From Ruminococcaceae bacterium UBA3903 (lineage in GTDB: Bacteria > Bacillota > Clostridia > Oscillospirales > Acutalibacteraceae): a DNA stretch of 18,414 nt. Below, piece after piece: positions 1 through 7,042 of this stretch. The notes under the pieces were generated by a model. It worked only from the letters and a program-made list of their open reading frames with translations. It made no database searches and had not been told where the DNA came from. Within the stretch, counting starts at the first letter, position 1. Each line of letters begins with the position of its first letter. The translations under genes and the position numbers were made by a program. The stretch spans positions 1-18,414 of the forward strand of contig DGFJ01000039.1 in assembly GCA_002391625.1 (NCBI GenBank). Reading direction: 5' to 3'.

Positions 1-62
1 CTGCCACTAAAACCACAGCCAAGACAACAGCAAAAAAGAAATCGCCAACAGATAAAAGGTAA
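1..62 (+). CDS. C-terminal tail of an unidentified plus-strand protein (partial)
   Basis: The frame starting at base 3 reads ATKTTAKTTAKKKSPTDKR and then stops (TAA, 60-62). A short Lys/Thr/Ala-rich basic tail like this is common at the end of nucleic-acid-binding proteins such as some topoisomerases or histone-like proteins, but the fragment is too short to name. The other two forward frames give less protein-like text. The nearest hairpin with a T-rich tail on this strand is at 294-332, and the DNA between is a group II intron fragment in the opposite orientation. The gene may thus have been separated from its own terminator by that insertion. Confidence 0.5.
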   Translation, partial: ATKTTAKTTAKKKSPTDKR

Positions 63-69
63 TTTAAAA

Positions 70-291
70 TGGAGTTGGGGGCGATGAATAACCACCGTCC
101 TCCCTTTCGCTTGTTCAAGGATGTGCCTATACCTTGTATGGGGTTTCTGTTCCTTAGACCAAAGGTTTACCATCCAGCCTCCTTGGAAATTCACCTTACG
201 GCAGACACCCTTGTCTTTGGTTATGTTTTCTCCACTACTAAAGCATACTAAGGACTTTCACCTATTATATTATGCCCATGCTGGGCGAAGC
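70..291 (-). mobile_element. Group II intron fragment (domain I, no reverse transcriptase)
   Basis: Read on the minus strand from about 291 downward, this matches the conserved 5' part of bacterial group II introns: CGCCCAGCATGGGC, then GGTGAAAGTCC, then CAAGGGTGTC, then GGAGGC...GGTAAACC, TTTGGTCTAAGGAAC and CATACAAGG..TAGGC, in the normal order and spacing of domain I. The canonical GUGCG 5' end appears altered (GCTTCG). No domain V/VI, 3' end or intron-encoded reverse transcriptase is present, so it is a truncated, dead copy. It starts directly after a hairpin with a T-tract (294-332), which is the target type used by class C group II introns. The far end is uncertain (somewhere around 63-100). 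Identification is from recalled family sequence, not an alignment. Confidence 0.72.
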
Positions 292-293
292 AA

Positions 294-332
294 AAAAGCT
301 CATATACCAAAGAAAAAGGTATGTGAGCTTTT
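294..332. terminator. Bidirectional hairpin terminator, intron 5' exon
   Basis: Arms at 294-308 and 318-332 (AAAAGCTCATATACC and GGTATGTGAGCTTTT) pair over 15 bp with one G-U, around a 9-nt A-rich loop. T-rich tails lie on both sides (TTTTTTG on the minus strand, TTTTACATTTT on the plus strand). It can end transcription of the plus-strand gene finishing at 62, and it is also the 5' flank of the group II intron fragment. Confidence 0.7.
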
Positions 333-408
333 ACATTTTAAGCAGTAAATCCTATCACCTTTTTCCATACCCTCTATCACATATTTTATTGATTTTTACC
401 CATAACAA

Positions 409-440
409 AACGGCAGCATACAAAAATGTACACTGCCGTT
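409..440 (-). terminator. Rho-independent terminator of the GH31-trhA unit
   Basis: On the minus strand AACGGCAGTGTACA pairs with TGTATGCTGCCGTT (14 bp, two wobbles) around a TTTT loop, and a short T-run follows. It begins 12 nt after the trhA stop codon. Confidence 0.8.
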
Positions 441-452
441 AGAACCTATTTT

Positions 453-1133
453 TTATGCACCCTGTGAAATAATTGCAATTAATATTGTAAAATAGTGGAA
501 CACGCTACCTGCTATGGTGAACAAGTGCCATATGGAGTGAAAGTATTTTAACCTTTTTAAAAGGTAAAAAGCTATTCCCACGGTATAGAACAAACCACCC
601 ACCCCTAAGAAAATCAGGGAAATAGTGGGCATACACTCCAGCAACGGCTTTACCGCCAGCACGATAACCCACCCCATAAGAACATAGCACACCATATTAA
701 CCTTTCTGTACCGTTCTAAATCAATGGAGTTCAGTACAATTCCTACTATTGCCGCCGCCCACACTACGCCAAACAGCGTCCACCCAAACCAGCCACGCAG
801 ACAAGCAAGGGTCAAAGGGGTATATGTGCCAGCTATTAGAAAAAATATAGTGTTGTGGTCCATAATCCTAAAAAAAGTTTTTGCACCCTCGTTAGTGATT
901 GCATGATACAAGGTAGACATGGTGTACAGTATAATTAGTGAAGCACCAAAAATACATGAGCTTACCACCGCCCACACATCAGAATAAATAACCGAGCATA
1001 CAATTAGCACCACAGTACCCGCCACTGATAGCAGGCTGCCTACACCATGAGAAACCGAGTTAAAAATCTCCTCACCTAATGTATACCGTTTATTAAGGGG
1101 AGTTTTTGTATGTGGCAAATCTTCCTTACTCAA
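453..1133 (-). CDS. trhA: PAQR-family membrane protein TrhA (hemolysin III-like)
   Basis: A 226-aa polytopic inner-membrane protein of the hemolysin III/YqfA (PAQR) family, linked in the literature to membrane homeostasis; the hemolysin name is historical. About seven hydrophobic segments are visible from residue 35 to 222. Family residues are in place: H29 in NSVSHGVG, H77 in STLYHA, D92-H93 in MDHNTIFFLIAGTYTP, and H199, H203 and H213 in HSIWHLFTIAGSVFHYF, which together form the metal-site pattern of PAQR proteins. The start is TTG at 1131-1133, supported by GGAGG about 9 nt upstream. The start overlaps the end of the GH31 gene by 8 nt, so the two are probably translationally coupled. Its terminator lies at 409-440. 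Length is normal for the family. Confidence 0.92.
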   Translation of the reverse strand: MSKEDLPHTKTPLNKRYTLGEEIFNSVSHGVGSLLSVAGTVVLIVCSVIYSDVWAVVSSCIFGASLIILYTMSTLYHAITNEGAKTFFRIMDHNTIFFLIAGTYTPLTLACLRGWFGWTLFGVVWAAAIVGIVLNSIDLERYRKVNMVCYVLMGWVIVLAVKPLLECMPTISLIFLGVGGLFYTVGIAFYLLKRLKYFHSIWHLFTIAGSVFHYFTILIAIISQGA

Positions 1134-3192
1134 TTATATTACCTCCAAAGGCTTCAACCGTCAGCGTTAAACTCTTATCGTCGCAGTTTATGCTGTATTC
1201 GTTTGATTGTCTGGTGACTGATATTTCTGTATATTGACCCTTAGCGTCTTTTGATATGCCATCATCAGTATATAGCACATACCTTGCAGAATCCTGTACA
1301 AGGGCTAATACCTCTAACTGTGTACAGTCCAGCTTTTCAGTGGATAAAGCAGATTTCACCATAGGTAAAGCTCCGTTTTCTTTTATAAACAGAGGCACCT
1401 CGCTAAGCTCCACATTAATGTAGTGATGACCTTTTTTCAGCACCTCACAGGTATAGCTGTCACCACGCATTTTTACAAACAGCATATTCTGTGGCAAATA
1501 AACATATCTTCCATGTGCGTTCTGCTTGTAAACAGGTGCTATCATTATGCTGTCGCCTACCATCAGCTGGTCTTCAACCTGCTTTGCCATATTATCCCTT
1601 GGATAATCAAAGGCAAGTGGTCTAAACATCATTTCATTATTTATATTAGCCTTCATAAATTCGCTGTACAGATATGGTATCAGCTTATAACGAACAGAAA
1701 TAATATCCTTAAACCAATCCTTGTTTTCAAACAGGTAGCACTCCTGTTCTCTGGTACCTATGGCTGAATGGTTACGCATCAGAGGTGTAAACACACCCAA
1801 TGCCAACCAACGCAATACTAAATCCTCCGTTGTGTTAGCACCAAAGCCACCAATATCCGACCCTATATACATAAATCCACACATATTTAACCCAGGCAGC
1901 TGTTTTAAGCACAGCTCAATATGTGACCACCATGACTGGTTGTCACCTGTCCATATACCGCCATAACGGTGCATACCAATATATGATGAACGGGAAAACA
2001 GCAGTAACCGTTTATTAGGTGCTATGGTATCAAATGCTTGTGCTGCACTTTTTGTCATGTTAAAGCCATATATATTATGCACCTTGTCATGACGCACCAT
2101 TTTACCGTCTATGCTGTGGTAAAAGCCCTTGTAATCCTCTAACCCGCTAAAAACATCACGCAGTTCAAAATAGCTGTTAATATCCAGATTTTTGTTTCGA
2201 TATTCGTCTACCCGCTCCCACGCCTTATCCAATTTGTTTTTAGAGTAGAATATAGCAGGCTCGTTCATATCGTTCCAAAAGCCCTCTATGCCCGTATCTG
2301 TCAGCACCTTGTACTTGCTGCCAAACCACTGTCTGGCTTCATCCTTTAAAAAGTCCGGAAAATGCGTAAGACCAGGCCACACAGCAGAAATAAAATCGCT
2401 GCCATTTTCGTCCTTACAGAAGTAGTTGTTTTTAACACCCTCCTCATACACGTCATAGCCCTTTTCTATCTTTACACCAGCGTCAATAATAGGTACTAAT
2501 TTTATATCCTGTTCCTTCATTTCAGCTACAAAGCTTTTAAAATTAGGGAACTTTTCCTCATCCACAGTAAAGTCCTTGTAGTCCGTCATATAGTCAATAT
2601 CCATATAAATAGCATCTATTGGTATGTCGCTGTCCCTATAGCCCTTGGCTACCCTTCGCAGGTCATCGGCTGTTTTGTAGCCCCAACGGCTTTGCTGAAA
2701 ACCAAACGCCCACCTTGGGGGAGCATAGCCCTTACCCACCATTTTTCTAAACTGCCTTACTATATCCTTTTCGTTGTCACCTGTTATTACATACAACACT
2801 AAATCCTGCTCCTGTGGTGTAATGACAAGGTCATTAAGTGCTGTATAGCCAATATCAAAGGTTACACCCGCTGGTGTATCCACAAACACGCCAAAGGTTT
2901 TTGCACCGCTAACTATTATAAAGTTGTGCGCACCATACAGTGAGTTCTTGCTTTCCGTATGCACTGGGTCATCAGCACAAAAGCTAGTATATGACCAGCC
3001 ACGCTTGTTGATTCCCCTTACACTTTCTCCTAAACCGTAAACTATATCATTTGCACTCATTTTATAGGAAAAACTAATTTTATCCTCTGCCGTTGACATA
3101 TTTAACAGCTTTAGGGCTTCTGATGAATCCTCCAGCTTTTCTACTGTTGCCTGTGTTTCAATGGGTGTTCCATAGGTATATTTAAAAATCAT
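1126..3192 (-). CDS. Glycoside hydrolase family 31 alpha-glucosidase
   Basis: A 688-aa GH31 enzyme, expected to cleave terminal alpha-linked glucose from maltose- or isomaltose-type oligosaccharides with retention of configuration. The N-terminal beta-sandwich carries YGLGE (52-56); the (beta/alpha)8 barrel begins near GYAPPRWAFGFQQSRWGY (155-172). The nucleophile is D308 in WNDMNEP (306-312); the acid/base is D417 in WTGDNQS (414-420); GSDIGGF (444-450) and RNHS (473-476) are also family motifs. There is no signal peptide, so it should act in the cytoplasm on imported sugars. It starts at ATG (3190-3192) with a purine-rich AGAAGGGAAG upstream. It is the first gene of a two-gene unit with trhA. 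Exact substrate (alpha-1,4, alpha-1,6 or xyloside) cannot be told from sequence alone. Confidence 0.93.
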   Translation of the reverse strand: MIFKYTYGTPIETQATVEKLEDSSEALKLLNMSTAEDKISFSYKMSANDIVYGLGESVRGINKRGWSYTSFCADDPVHTESKNSLYGAHNFIIVSGAKTFGVFVDTPAGVTFDIGYTALNDLVITPQEQDLVLYVITGDNEKDIVRQFRKMVGKGYAPPRWAFGFQQSRWGYKTADDLRRVAKGYRDSDIPIDAIYMDIDYMTDYKDFTVDEEKFPNFKSFVAEMKEQDIKLVPIIDAGVKIEKGYDVYEEGVKNNYFCKDENGSDFISAVWPGLTHFPDFLKDEARQWFGSKYKVLTDTGIEGFWNDMNEPAIFYSKNKLDKAWERVDEYRNKNLDINSYFELRDVFSGLEDYKGFYHSIDGKMVRHDKVHNIYGFNMTKSAAQAFDTIAPNKRLLLFSRSSYIGMHRYGGIWTGDNQSWWSHIELCLKQLPGLNMCGFMYIGSDIGGFGANTTEDLVLRWLALGVFTPLMRNHSAIGTREQECYLFENKDWFKDIISVRYKLIPYLYSEFMKANINNEMMFRPLAFDYPRDNMAKQVEDQLMVGDSIMIAPVYKQNAHGRYVYLPQNMLFVKMRGDSYTCEVLKKGHHYINVELSEVPLFIKENGALPMVKSALSTEKLDCTQLEVLALVQDSARYVLYTDDGISKDAKGQYTEISVTRQSNEYSINCDDKSLTLTVEAFGGNIIE

Positions 3193-3229
3193 AATTTTAA
3201 CTTCCCTTCTAAACCTATAATTTATTATA

Positions 3230-3258
3230 TATTAACGCTAAGCTTTAAAAAATGACAA
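3230..3258 (-). promoter_or_regulatory. Putative promoter of GH31-trhA
   Basis: Minus-strand TTGTCA (3253-3258), a 17-nt spacer and TTAATA (3230-3235), located 38 nt upstream of the GH31 start. The -35 is good and the -10 mediocre. The rest of the 3193-3491 divergent spacer shows no gene or clear repeat. Confidence 0.45.
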
Positions 3259-3380
3259 ATAATCCATGGGGATATTTTTTAATCTGCCGTCTGGTTAATG
3301 CTGAGTATAAGTTAATCTGCACCAAAGCCATTAATGTTGCTTTACCCTGTTGGGTTTATAGTCAATACAATTTTACGCCC

Positions 3381-3409
3381 TTGCAAAAGCCATAAAATGA
3401 CTATATAAT
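3381..3409 (+). promoter_or_regulatory. Putative promoter of degV
   Basis: TTGCAA (3381-3386), 17-nt spacer, perfect TATAAT (3404-3409). The predicted start of transcription is about 75 nt before the degV start codon. Confidence 0.65.
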
Positions 3410-3491
3410 TATAACACACTTATATTACACTATACAGGCAGAAATATGATGAATTAACTAAAAACTTTTTTGGATATAGGAGGTCTTTTTT

Positions 3492-4346
3492 TTGGAGAAT
3501 AAGGTTATTTTAACAGCGGACAGCACCTGCGATTTGACAACAGAATTATTGCAGAAATACAAGGTACATACTATACCGTTACATATCAATTTAGGTGGCA
3601 GCAGCTATTTAGATTTGCTAGATATTACACCAGATGATATTTATAAAAACTTTGGTGAAACAGGTACTTTGCCAAAAACAGCCGCTGTAAACACTCAGGA
3701 ATACATAAACGCACTAAAGCCATACATAGACAAGGGCTATGAGGTGGTTCACGTTAATTTGGGCAGTGCGCTGTCAGCATCCTACCAAAATTGCTGTAAT
3801 GCAGCTAAACAGCTAGGTGGTATATATCCTGTAGACTCCTGTAATCTATCCACAGGGTCCGGACTGCTTGTTATACAGGCAGCACAGCTAATATCCCAAG
3901 GCTGCAGTGCCAAGGAGACAGCTGAAAAAACTCAGTCAATGGCACATAACAGCCATGGCAGCTTTATAGTTGACCGTTTAGAATATTTACGAGCCGGTGG
4001 CAGATGCTCTGCTGTAGCTGTACTAGGTGCAAACATATTAGGTATAAAGCCCTGTATAGAGGTTGACAACACAAACGGCAGTATGTCAGTGGGCAAAAAA
4101 TACCGTGGCAGGCTGACAAAGGTACTGACCACCTATGTTGAGGAACAGCTAAACCGATATAATGACATTGACACAAGCCGTGTGTTCATCACCCACGCAG
4201 GCATATCGCAGGACATGGTTGACCATGTTTATAACATATTAAGTAAAAAGCACATCTTTGATGAAATTTTAGTTACTCGTGCCAGCTGTACAATATCCTC
4301 ACATTGTGGGCCGGATACACTGGGCATATTGTTTATGACAAAATAA
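3492..4346 (+). CDS. DegV-family fatty-acid-binding protein
   Basis: A 284-aa DegV (FakB-like) protein. Members bind a fatty acid between two domains and can present it to the kinase FakA for phosphorylation; no fakA lies nearby, so that partnership is not shown here. The first domain opens with ILTADSTCDL (D10, S11, T12), followed by PKTAAVN (61-67) and GSALSASYQN (91-100), the usual Ser/Thr ligand positions. The second carries FIVDRLEYLRAGGRCS (158-173) and GIKPCIEV (184-191). The start is TTG (3492-3494), supported by AGGAGG about 8 nt upstream. It is a single-gene transcript, with a promoter at 3381-3409 and a shared terminator at 4357-4381. Length and motif order are typical. Confidence 0.92.
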   Translation: MENKVILTADSTCDLTTELLQKYKVHTIPLHINLGGSSYLDLLDITPDDIYKNFGETGTLPKTAAVNTQEYINALKPYIDKGYEVVHVNLGSALSASYQNCCNAAKQLGGIYPVDSCNLSTGSGLLVIQAAQLISQGCSAKETAEKTQSMAHNSHGSFIVDRLEYLRAGGRCSAVAVLGANILGIKPCIEVDNTNGSMSVGKKYRGRLTKVLTTYVEEQLNRYNDIDTSRVFITHAGISQDMVDHVYNILSKKHIFDEILVTRASCTISSHCGPDTLGILFMTK

Positions 4347-4356
4347 AATGCAAAAA

Positions 4357-4381
4357 GGGTGCTACCACACAGGTAACACCC
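4357..4381. terminator. Bidirectional terminator between degV and pduL
   Basis: GGGTGCTACC (4357-4366) pairs with GGTAACACCC (4372-4381) with one mismatch around a 5-nt loop. T-rich tails occur on both sides (ATTTTTTATTCTTT on plus, TTTTTGCATTTT on minus), so it serves both convergent genes. Confidence 0.8.
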
Positions 4382-4396
4382 TCAATTTTTTATTCT

Positions 4397-4969
4397 TTAT
4401 AGAATAATCTCGCCCTGTGCTGTAAAGCCTAAACCAGCAGCGTTTGACTCGTCTGTGTCAACGTGCATAGCAGGTGCAAACTTCTCACTAACACGAACCA
4501 CTACATCACCAAACACCAAGCTTCTGCCATCAGCATTAGTTTTAACAGATACAATCTGCTTGTCATTTACGCCAAATTCCTCCGCTGTTTTTGGGTCAAG
4601 GTGAATATGCCTTTTAGCGGCTATAACACCCTGTGCCAGCTCTACCTCTCCCTTGGGACCAACCAGCCTGCACCCTGGTGTACCATCAATATCCCCTGAC
4701 TCACGAACAGGTGCAGCAATACCCATTTTTCTGGCATCAGATAAAGAAACCTCTACCTGTACAGCAGAACGTACAGGACCTAAAATACTCATATTAAACT
4801 CACCCTTAGGGCCAACCACTGTTACTTTTTCAGCACAAGCAAACTGACCAGGCTGTGACAAATCTTTTTTATTTGTCAGTGTTGCACCCTTGCCAAATAA
4901 TGCTTCCAGCACCTCTTGTGTAACGTGCAGATGACGTGCAGATGTTTCTACCAATATTGTCTTATTCAT
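4397..4969 (-). CDS. pduL: Phosphate propanoyltransferase PduL (acyl-CoA to acyl-phosphate)
   Basis: A 190-aa PduL-type phosphotransacylase, converting propionyl- or acetyl-CoA plus phosphate to the acyl-phosphate, which acetate/propionate kinase can use to make ATP. It has two related beta-barrel halves. Zinc-ligand motifs are visible: RHLHV (12-16; H13, H15), RHIHLD (120-125; H121, H123) and MHVDTDE (168-174; H169). I chose the ATG at 4967-4969 (MNKTILVETSARHLHV) over an in-frame ATG 29 codons upstream. The upstream start has no ribosome site, and the stretch between them forms an RNA hairpin downstream of a promoter at 5072-5100. No microcompartment shell or diol/ethanolamine genes are near and there is no encapsulation peptide, so this is probably the general cytosolic phosphotransacetylase. 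Confidence 0.9.
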   Translation of the reverse strand: MNKTILVETSARHLHVTQEVLEALFGKGATLTNKKDLSQPGQFACAEKVTVVGPKGEFNMSILGPVRSAVQVEVSLSDARKMGIAAPVRESGDIDGTPGCRLVGPKGEVELAQGVIAAKRHIHLDPKTAEEFGVNDKQIVSVKTNADGRSLVFGDVVVRVSEKFAPAMHVDTDESNAAGLGFTAQGEIIL

Positions 4970-4997
4970 AATAATACCACCATTCTCCCCACCTATA

Positions 4998-5031
4998 CAC
5001 CCTACAGCCTGTGGGGGGATAGCTGTAGGTG
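4998..5031 (-). promoter_or_regulatory. Hairpin in the pduL 5' leader
   Basis: On the minus strand CACCTACAGC pairs with GCTGTAGGGTG (one bulged base) around a loop containing a run of six C. It lies between the predicted transcription start (about 5065) and the pduL ribosome site. It has no T-run, so it is not an ordinary terminator; its role is unknown. Confidence 0.5.
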
Positions 5032-5071
5032 GCATTCCAATATTTTTCATATACATAAATGCTATACCATA

Positions 5072-5100
5072 ATTTTACAACGACTTCAGGATAATTTCAA
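5072..5100 (-). promoter_or_regulatory. Putative promoter of pduL
   Basis: Minus-strand TTGAAA (5095-5100), 17-nt spacer, TAAAAT (5072-5077). It places about 95 nt of leader before the chosen pduL start. Confidence 0.5.
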
Positions 5101-5207
5101 CCTTTATAATAAATTTCCAAATGCACCTTGTGGATTTTTCTACTTATAGATGTTAAAATAGCCTTGTAAGCTATAATAAAGTAAAACTACCGAAGGGATT
5201 GAAATAA

Positions 5208-5783
5208 ATGATAGATACATGGGATGAGCTAATCCATAAATGTAACAGCTGTACAAGCTGTGATTTAGCTAAAACTCGCACAAATGTCGTAGTAGGTGTT
5301 GGCAATAAAAATGCTGAGGTTTTGTTTATAGGTGAAGGTCCTGGGGAAAATGAGGATTTACGTGGTGAACCCTTTGTAGGGCGTGGCGGTCAGCTGTTAG
5401 ACAAAATGTTAGCCGCCGTCGACCTAGACCGTAACAAAAACATATACATCGCCAACATGGTAAAGTGTCGACCACCAAAAAATCGTGACCCTTTGCCACA
5501 GGAACAGGAACAATGTCTGGGCTGGCTAAGAAATCAGGTACAGCTCATAAGACCAAAAATAATTGTTTGTTTAGGCAGAGTATCCGCTACACGCCTTATA
5601 AAAAAGGATATGAAAATAACCAAGGAGCATGGCATATTCTTTGAGAAAAACGGTGTATTATTAATGGCTACCTTGCACCCTGCGGCATTGCTAAGAAACC
5701 CCAATAACAAGCCTGATGCTTTTCAAGATTTTCTAAAGCTACGTGATAAGATAAAGGAAATATGTGACCACACCTATGACTAA
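5208..5783 (+). CDS. Uracil-DNA glycosylase, family 4 (iron-sulfur type)
   Basis: A 191-aa family 4 uracil-DNA glycosylase, which removes uracil arising from cytosine deamination and starts base-excision repair. The four Fe-S cysteines fit the family: C15-x2-C18 near the N-terminus and C87-x15-C103. The uracil-pocket motif GEGPGENED is at 42-50 and the second active-site motif HPAALLRNP at 157-165. Start ATG (5208-5210) follows GAAGGGA. A TATAAT (5172-5177) sits upstream without a convincing -35. The gene ends 15 nt before the convergent sfsA stop, and no terminator hairpin is seen between them. Some relatives are annotated as type-4 UDG or as phage polymerase-related domain proteins. Confidence 0.93.
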   Translation: MIDTWDELIHKCNSCTSCDLAKTRTNVVVGVGNKNAEVLFIGEGPGENEDLRGEPFVGRGGQLLDKMLAAVDLDRNKNIYIANMVKCRPPKNRDPLPQEQEQCLGWLRNQVQLIRPKIIVCLGRVSATRLIKKDMKITKEHGIFFEKNGVLLMATLHPAALLRNPNNKPDAFQDFLKLRDKIKEICDHTYD

Positions 5784-5798
5784 ACAAAACAACTAACG

Positions 5799-6479
5799 CT
5801 ACAGCACCACTGGTATTTCTTCTATAGCAGTTATGGAGCTAGGAGTAACCTCACAGGCAAGGGCTAATATATGTACGCCCTTTGCCTGTGCTTTTTTTAA
5901 CGCCTGTCCAAACTCCATGTGGGTGGTATAATTGGGGGTAAAATATTTTACATTACTCATTTGTACAATAAACACCACATATGCTGTATAGCCATTGTCC
6001 ACTGCATCACACAGCTCCTCTATATGCTTTAGCCCACGAAGAGTGGGTGCGTCAGGAAACCTGACAATGCCATTAACCTCTAGGGTTACACCCTTTATTT
6101 CTGCTAAAATTTTCTCTTTGTTGGCTTCAATATAAAAATCAATACGAGAGTTACCAAGGGTGTATTCTGGTTTTATGACAGTAACATTTTTAAAGTAATT
6201 ACTTTTATTTACCCATTCATTAAACACCTTGTTGGGTATTTGGCTGTCCATATTAATTAACCTGTCATCCTTATACACCGCTATAAGGTCGAAGGCGGTC
6301 TTTCGATTTGGGTTGTCGCTCTTTTGTACAAATACGGCCGCATTAGGTATCAGCAGCTCCCTGCATCGACCTGTATTTTTAACATGACACACCTCCACCC
6401 TGCCATTAATTTCTATATTGGCAATAAATCTATTTGGTCTGCTTTTAAAAAAGCCCTTGTAAATATTGGTATAATCCAT
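5799..6479 (-). CDS. sfsA: SfsA (sugar fermentation stimulation protein / DNA-RNA nuclease)
   Basis: A 226-aa SfsA family protein. The E. coli member was named for effects on maltose use and binds DNA; the fold has an OB-like N-terminal part and a PD-(D/E)xK nuclease-like C-terminal part. Family motifs, in order: an N-terminal FKSRPNRFIA, HVKNTGRCRELL, then SRIDFYIE, AEIKGVTL with the E-x-K pair, FPDAPTLRGLKH, and a conserved C-terminal region. I set the start at ATG 6477-6479 (MDYTNIYKG). The alternative GTG three codons upstream lies inside the Shine-Dalgarno region (GGGAG, 8 nt before this ATG). It is convergent with the UDG gene. Its upstream side is the IS relic, and no clear promoter was found. 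Confidence 0.92.
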   Translation of the reverse strand: MDYTNIYKGFFKSRPNRFIANIEINGRVEVCHVKNTGRCRELLIPNAAVFVQKSDNPNRKTAFDLIAVYKDDRLINMDSQIPNKVFNEWVNKSNYFKNVTVIKPEYTLGNSRIDFYIEANKEKILAEIKGVTLEVNGIVRFPDAPTLRGLKHIEELCDAVDNGYTAYVVFIVQMSNVKYFTPNYTTHMEFGQALKKAQAKGVHILALACEVTPSSITAIEEIPVVL

Positions 6480-6569
6480 AAGAAGCACTCCCTTTTTCCC
6501 TTATATAGATTTATTGTAGTACATAACGTGACATCCTGCCACCACCTACGATAACGCTTCCCATCTAAT

Positions 6570-6666
6570 CATTATGCTATATAACCCTAACACAACAAAA
6601 GGCTTTCGCAAGTAGTATTTCTTGTTCCTTATCTGGATATATCCTAAATTTATACCCATTATTCAA
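6570..6666 (-). pseudogene. tnpB remnant (IS200/IS605 family), N-terminal fragment
   Basis: On the minus strand, from a TTG at 6664-6666, the text reads MNNGYKFRIYPDKEQ followed by EILLAKAFCCVR and a stop (TAG). This matches the start of TnpB proteins (general form Y-K-F-R-I-Y-P-x-K-E-Q ... F-G-C-x-R-F). Only about 30 codons are recognisable, and the catalytic RuvC region and zinc finger are missing. It follows the tnpA remnant at 6695-6767 in the normal tnpA-tnpB order, so both belong to one decayed insertion sequence. Confidence 0.72.
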
Positions 6667-6694
6667 TGCTTTTGCCTATGCTTTTACATATATT

Positions 6695-6767
6695 TTGCAA
6701 TGCTTTATAAGTATCATAATATAACAATATATGAACAATACTAATGATGATTATTATCTAATTTCAT
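6695..6767 (-). pseudogene. tnpA remnant (IS200-type Y1 transposase), N-terminal fragment
   Basis: The minus strand from ATG 6765-6767 reads MKLDNNHH. After a frameshift it continues as LVLFIYCYIMILIKHCK. This corresponds to the conserved opening of IS200/IS605 transposases (M-x-L-D-x-N-N-H-S-V-F-x-L-x-Y-H-L-I-L-V-V-K-Y-R-R). A ribosome site (AGGTG) precedes the ATG. The HUH motif and catalytic tyrosine are deleted. Confidence 0.65.
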
Positions 6768-6924
6768 TTGTTCACCTGTCTTTAATACGATATGTTTCTG
6801 ATTATACAACATAGGTTTTCAAACATCAATATTCTGAACATAATTTATCCCCACCTATAGCAGGCCACCGTAAATTGCAAAATTCACCTAAATTTAAACA
6901 ATATATTAAATTAATCTGTTCGCC
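6768..6924. other. AT-rich spacer, probable outer part of the IS relic
   Basis: No open frame or convincing hairpin. By position it should hold the end of the IS200/IS605 relic upstream of tnpA, but I could not locate the element boundary. Confidence 0.3.
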
Positions 6925-6953
6925 TTTACTTGAATATCACTAAATGGTATAAT
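6925..6953 (+). promoter_or_regulatory. Putative promoter of the cohesin-like gene
   Basis: TTTACT (6925-6930), 17-nt spacer, TATAAT (6948-6953) with TG one base upstream (TGGTATAAT, extended -10). It lies about 90 nt before the gene start. Confidence 0.6.
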
Positions 6954-7009
6954 TACATCTAGTAGTTGACGAATTTTAACACACCTGAATATCACTGTTT
7001 AGTGGTATA
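6931..7009 (+). repeat. Duplicated motif in the promoter region of the cohesin-like gene
   Basis: TGAATATCACT occurs at 6931-6941 and again at 6986-6996, each followed within 3 or 6 nt by TGGTATA (6945-6951 and 7003-7009). The first copy spans the -10 of the putative promoter. The second, which also forms a weak hairpin (TATCACT/AGTGGTA), lies in the leader. It could be a repeated operator or a duplicated extended -10 promoter. Confidence 0.55.
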
Positions 7010-7042
7010 TAGCAAACTAATACTTTAGGAGGAATACATATT

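Noticed and set aside
69..348. Two overlapping small plus-strand frames that look like conserved hypothetical proteins
   Set aside because: They are antisense to conserved group II intron domain I strings and have no ribosome site; similar false proteins are produced wherever such introns occur.
3193..3491. A riboswitch or small RNA in the divergent GH31/degV spacer
   Set aside because: Apart from two promoters I found no conserved riboswitch core or strong hairpin.
4970..5056. N-terminal extension of PduL as a microcompartment targeting peptide
   Set aside because: No ribosome site at the upstream ATG, the sequence is Pro/Gly-rich rather than an amphipathic helix, it forms a leader hairpin, and no shell genes are nearby.
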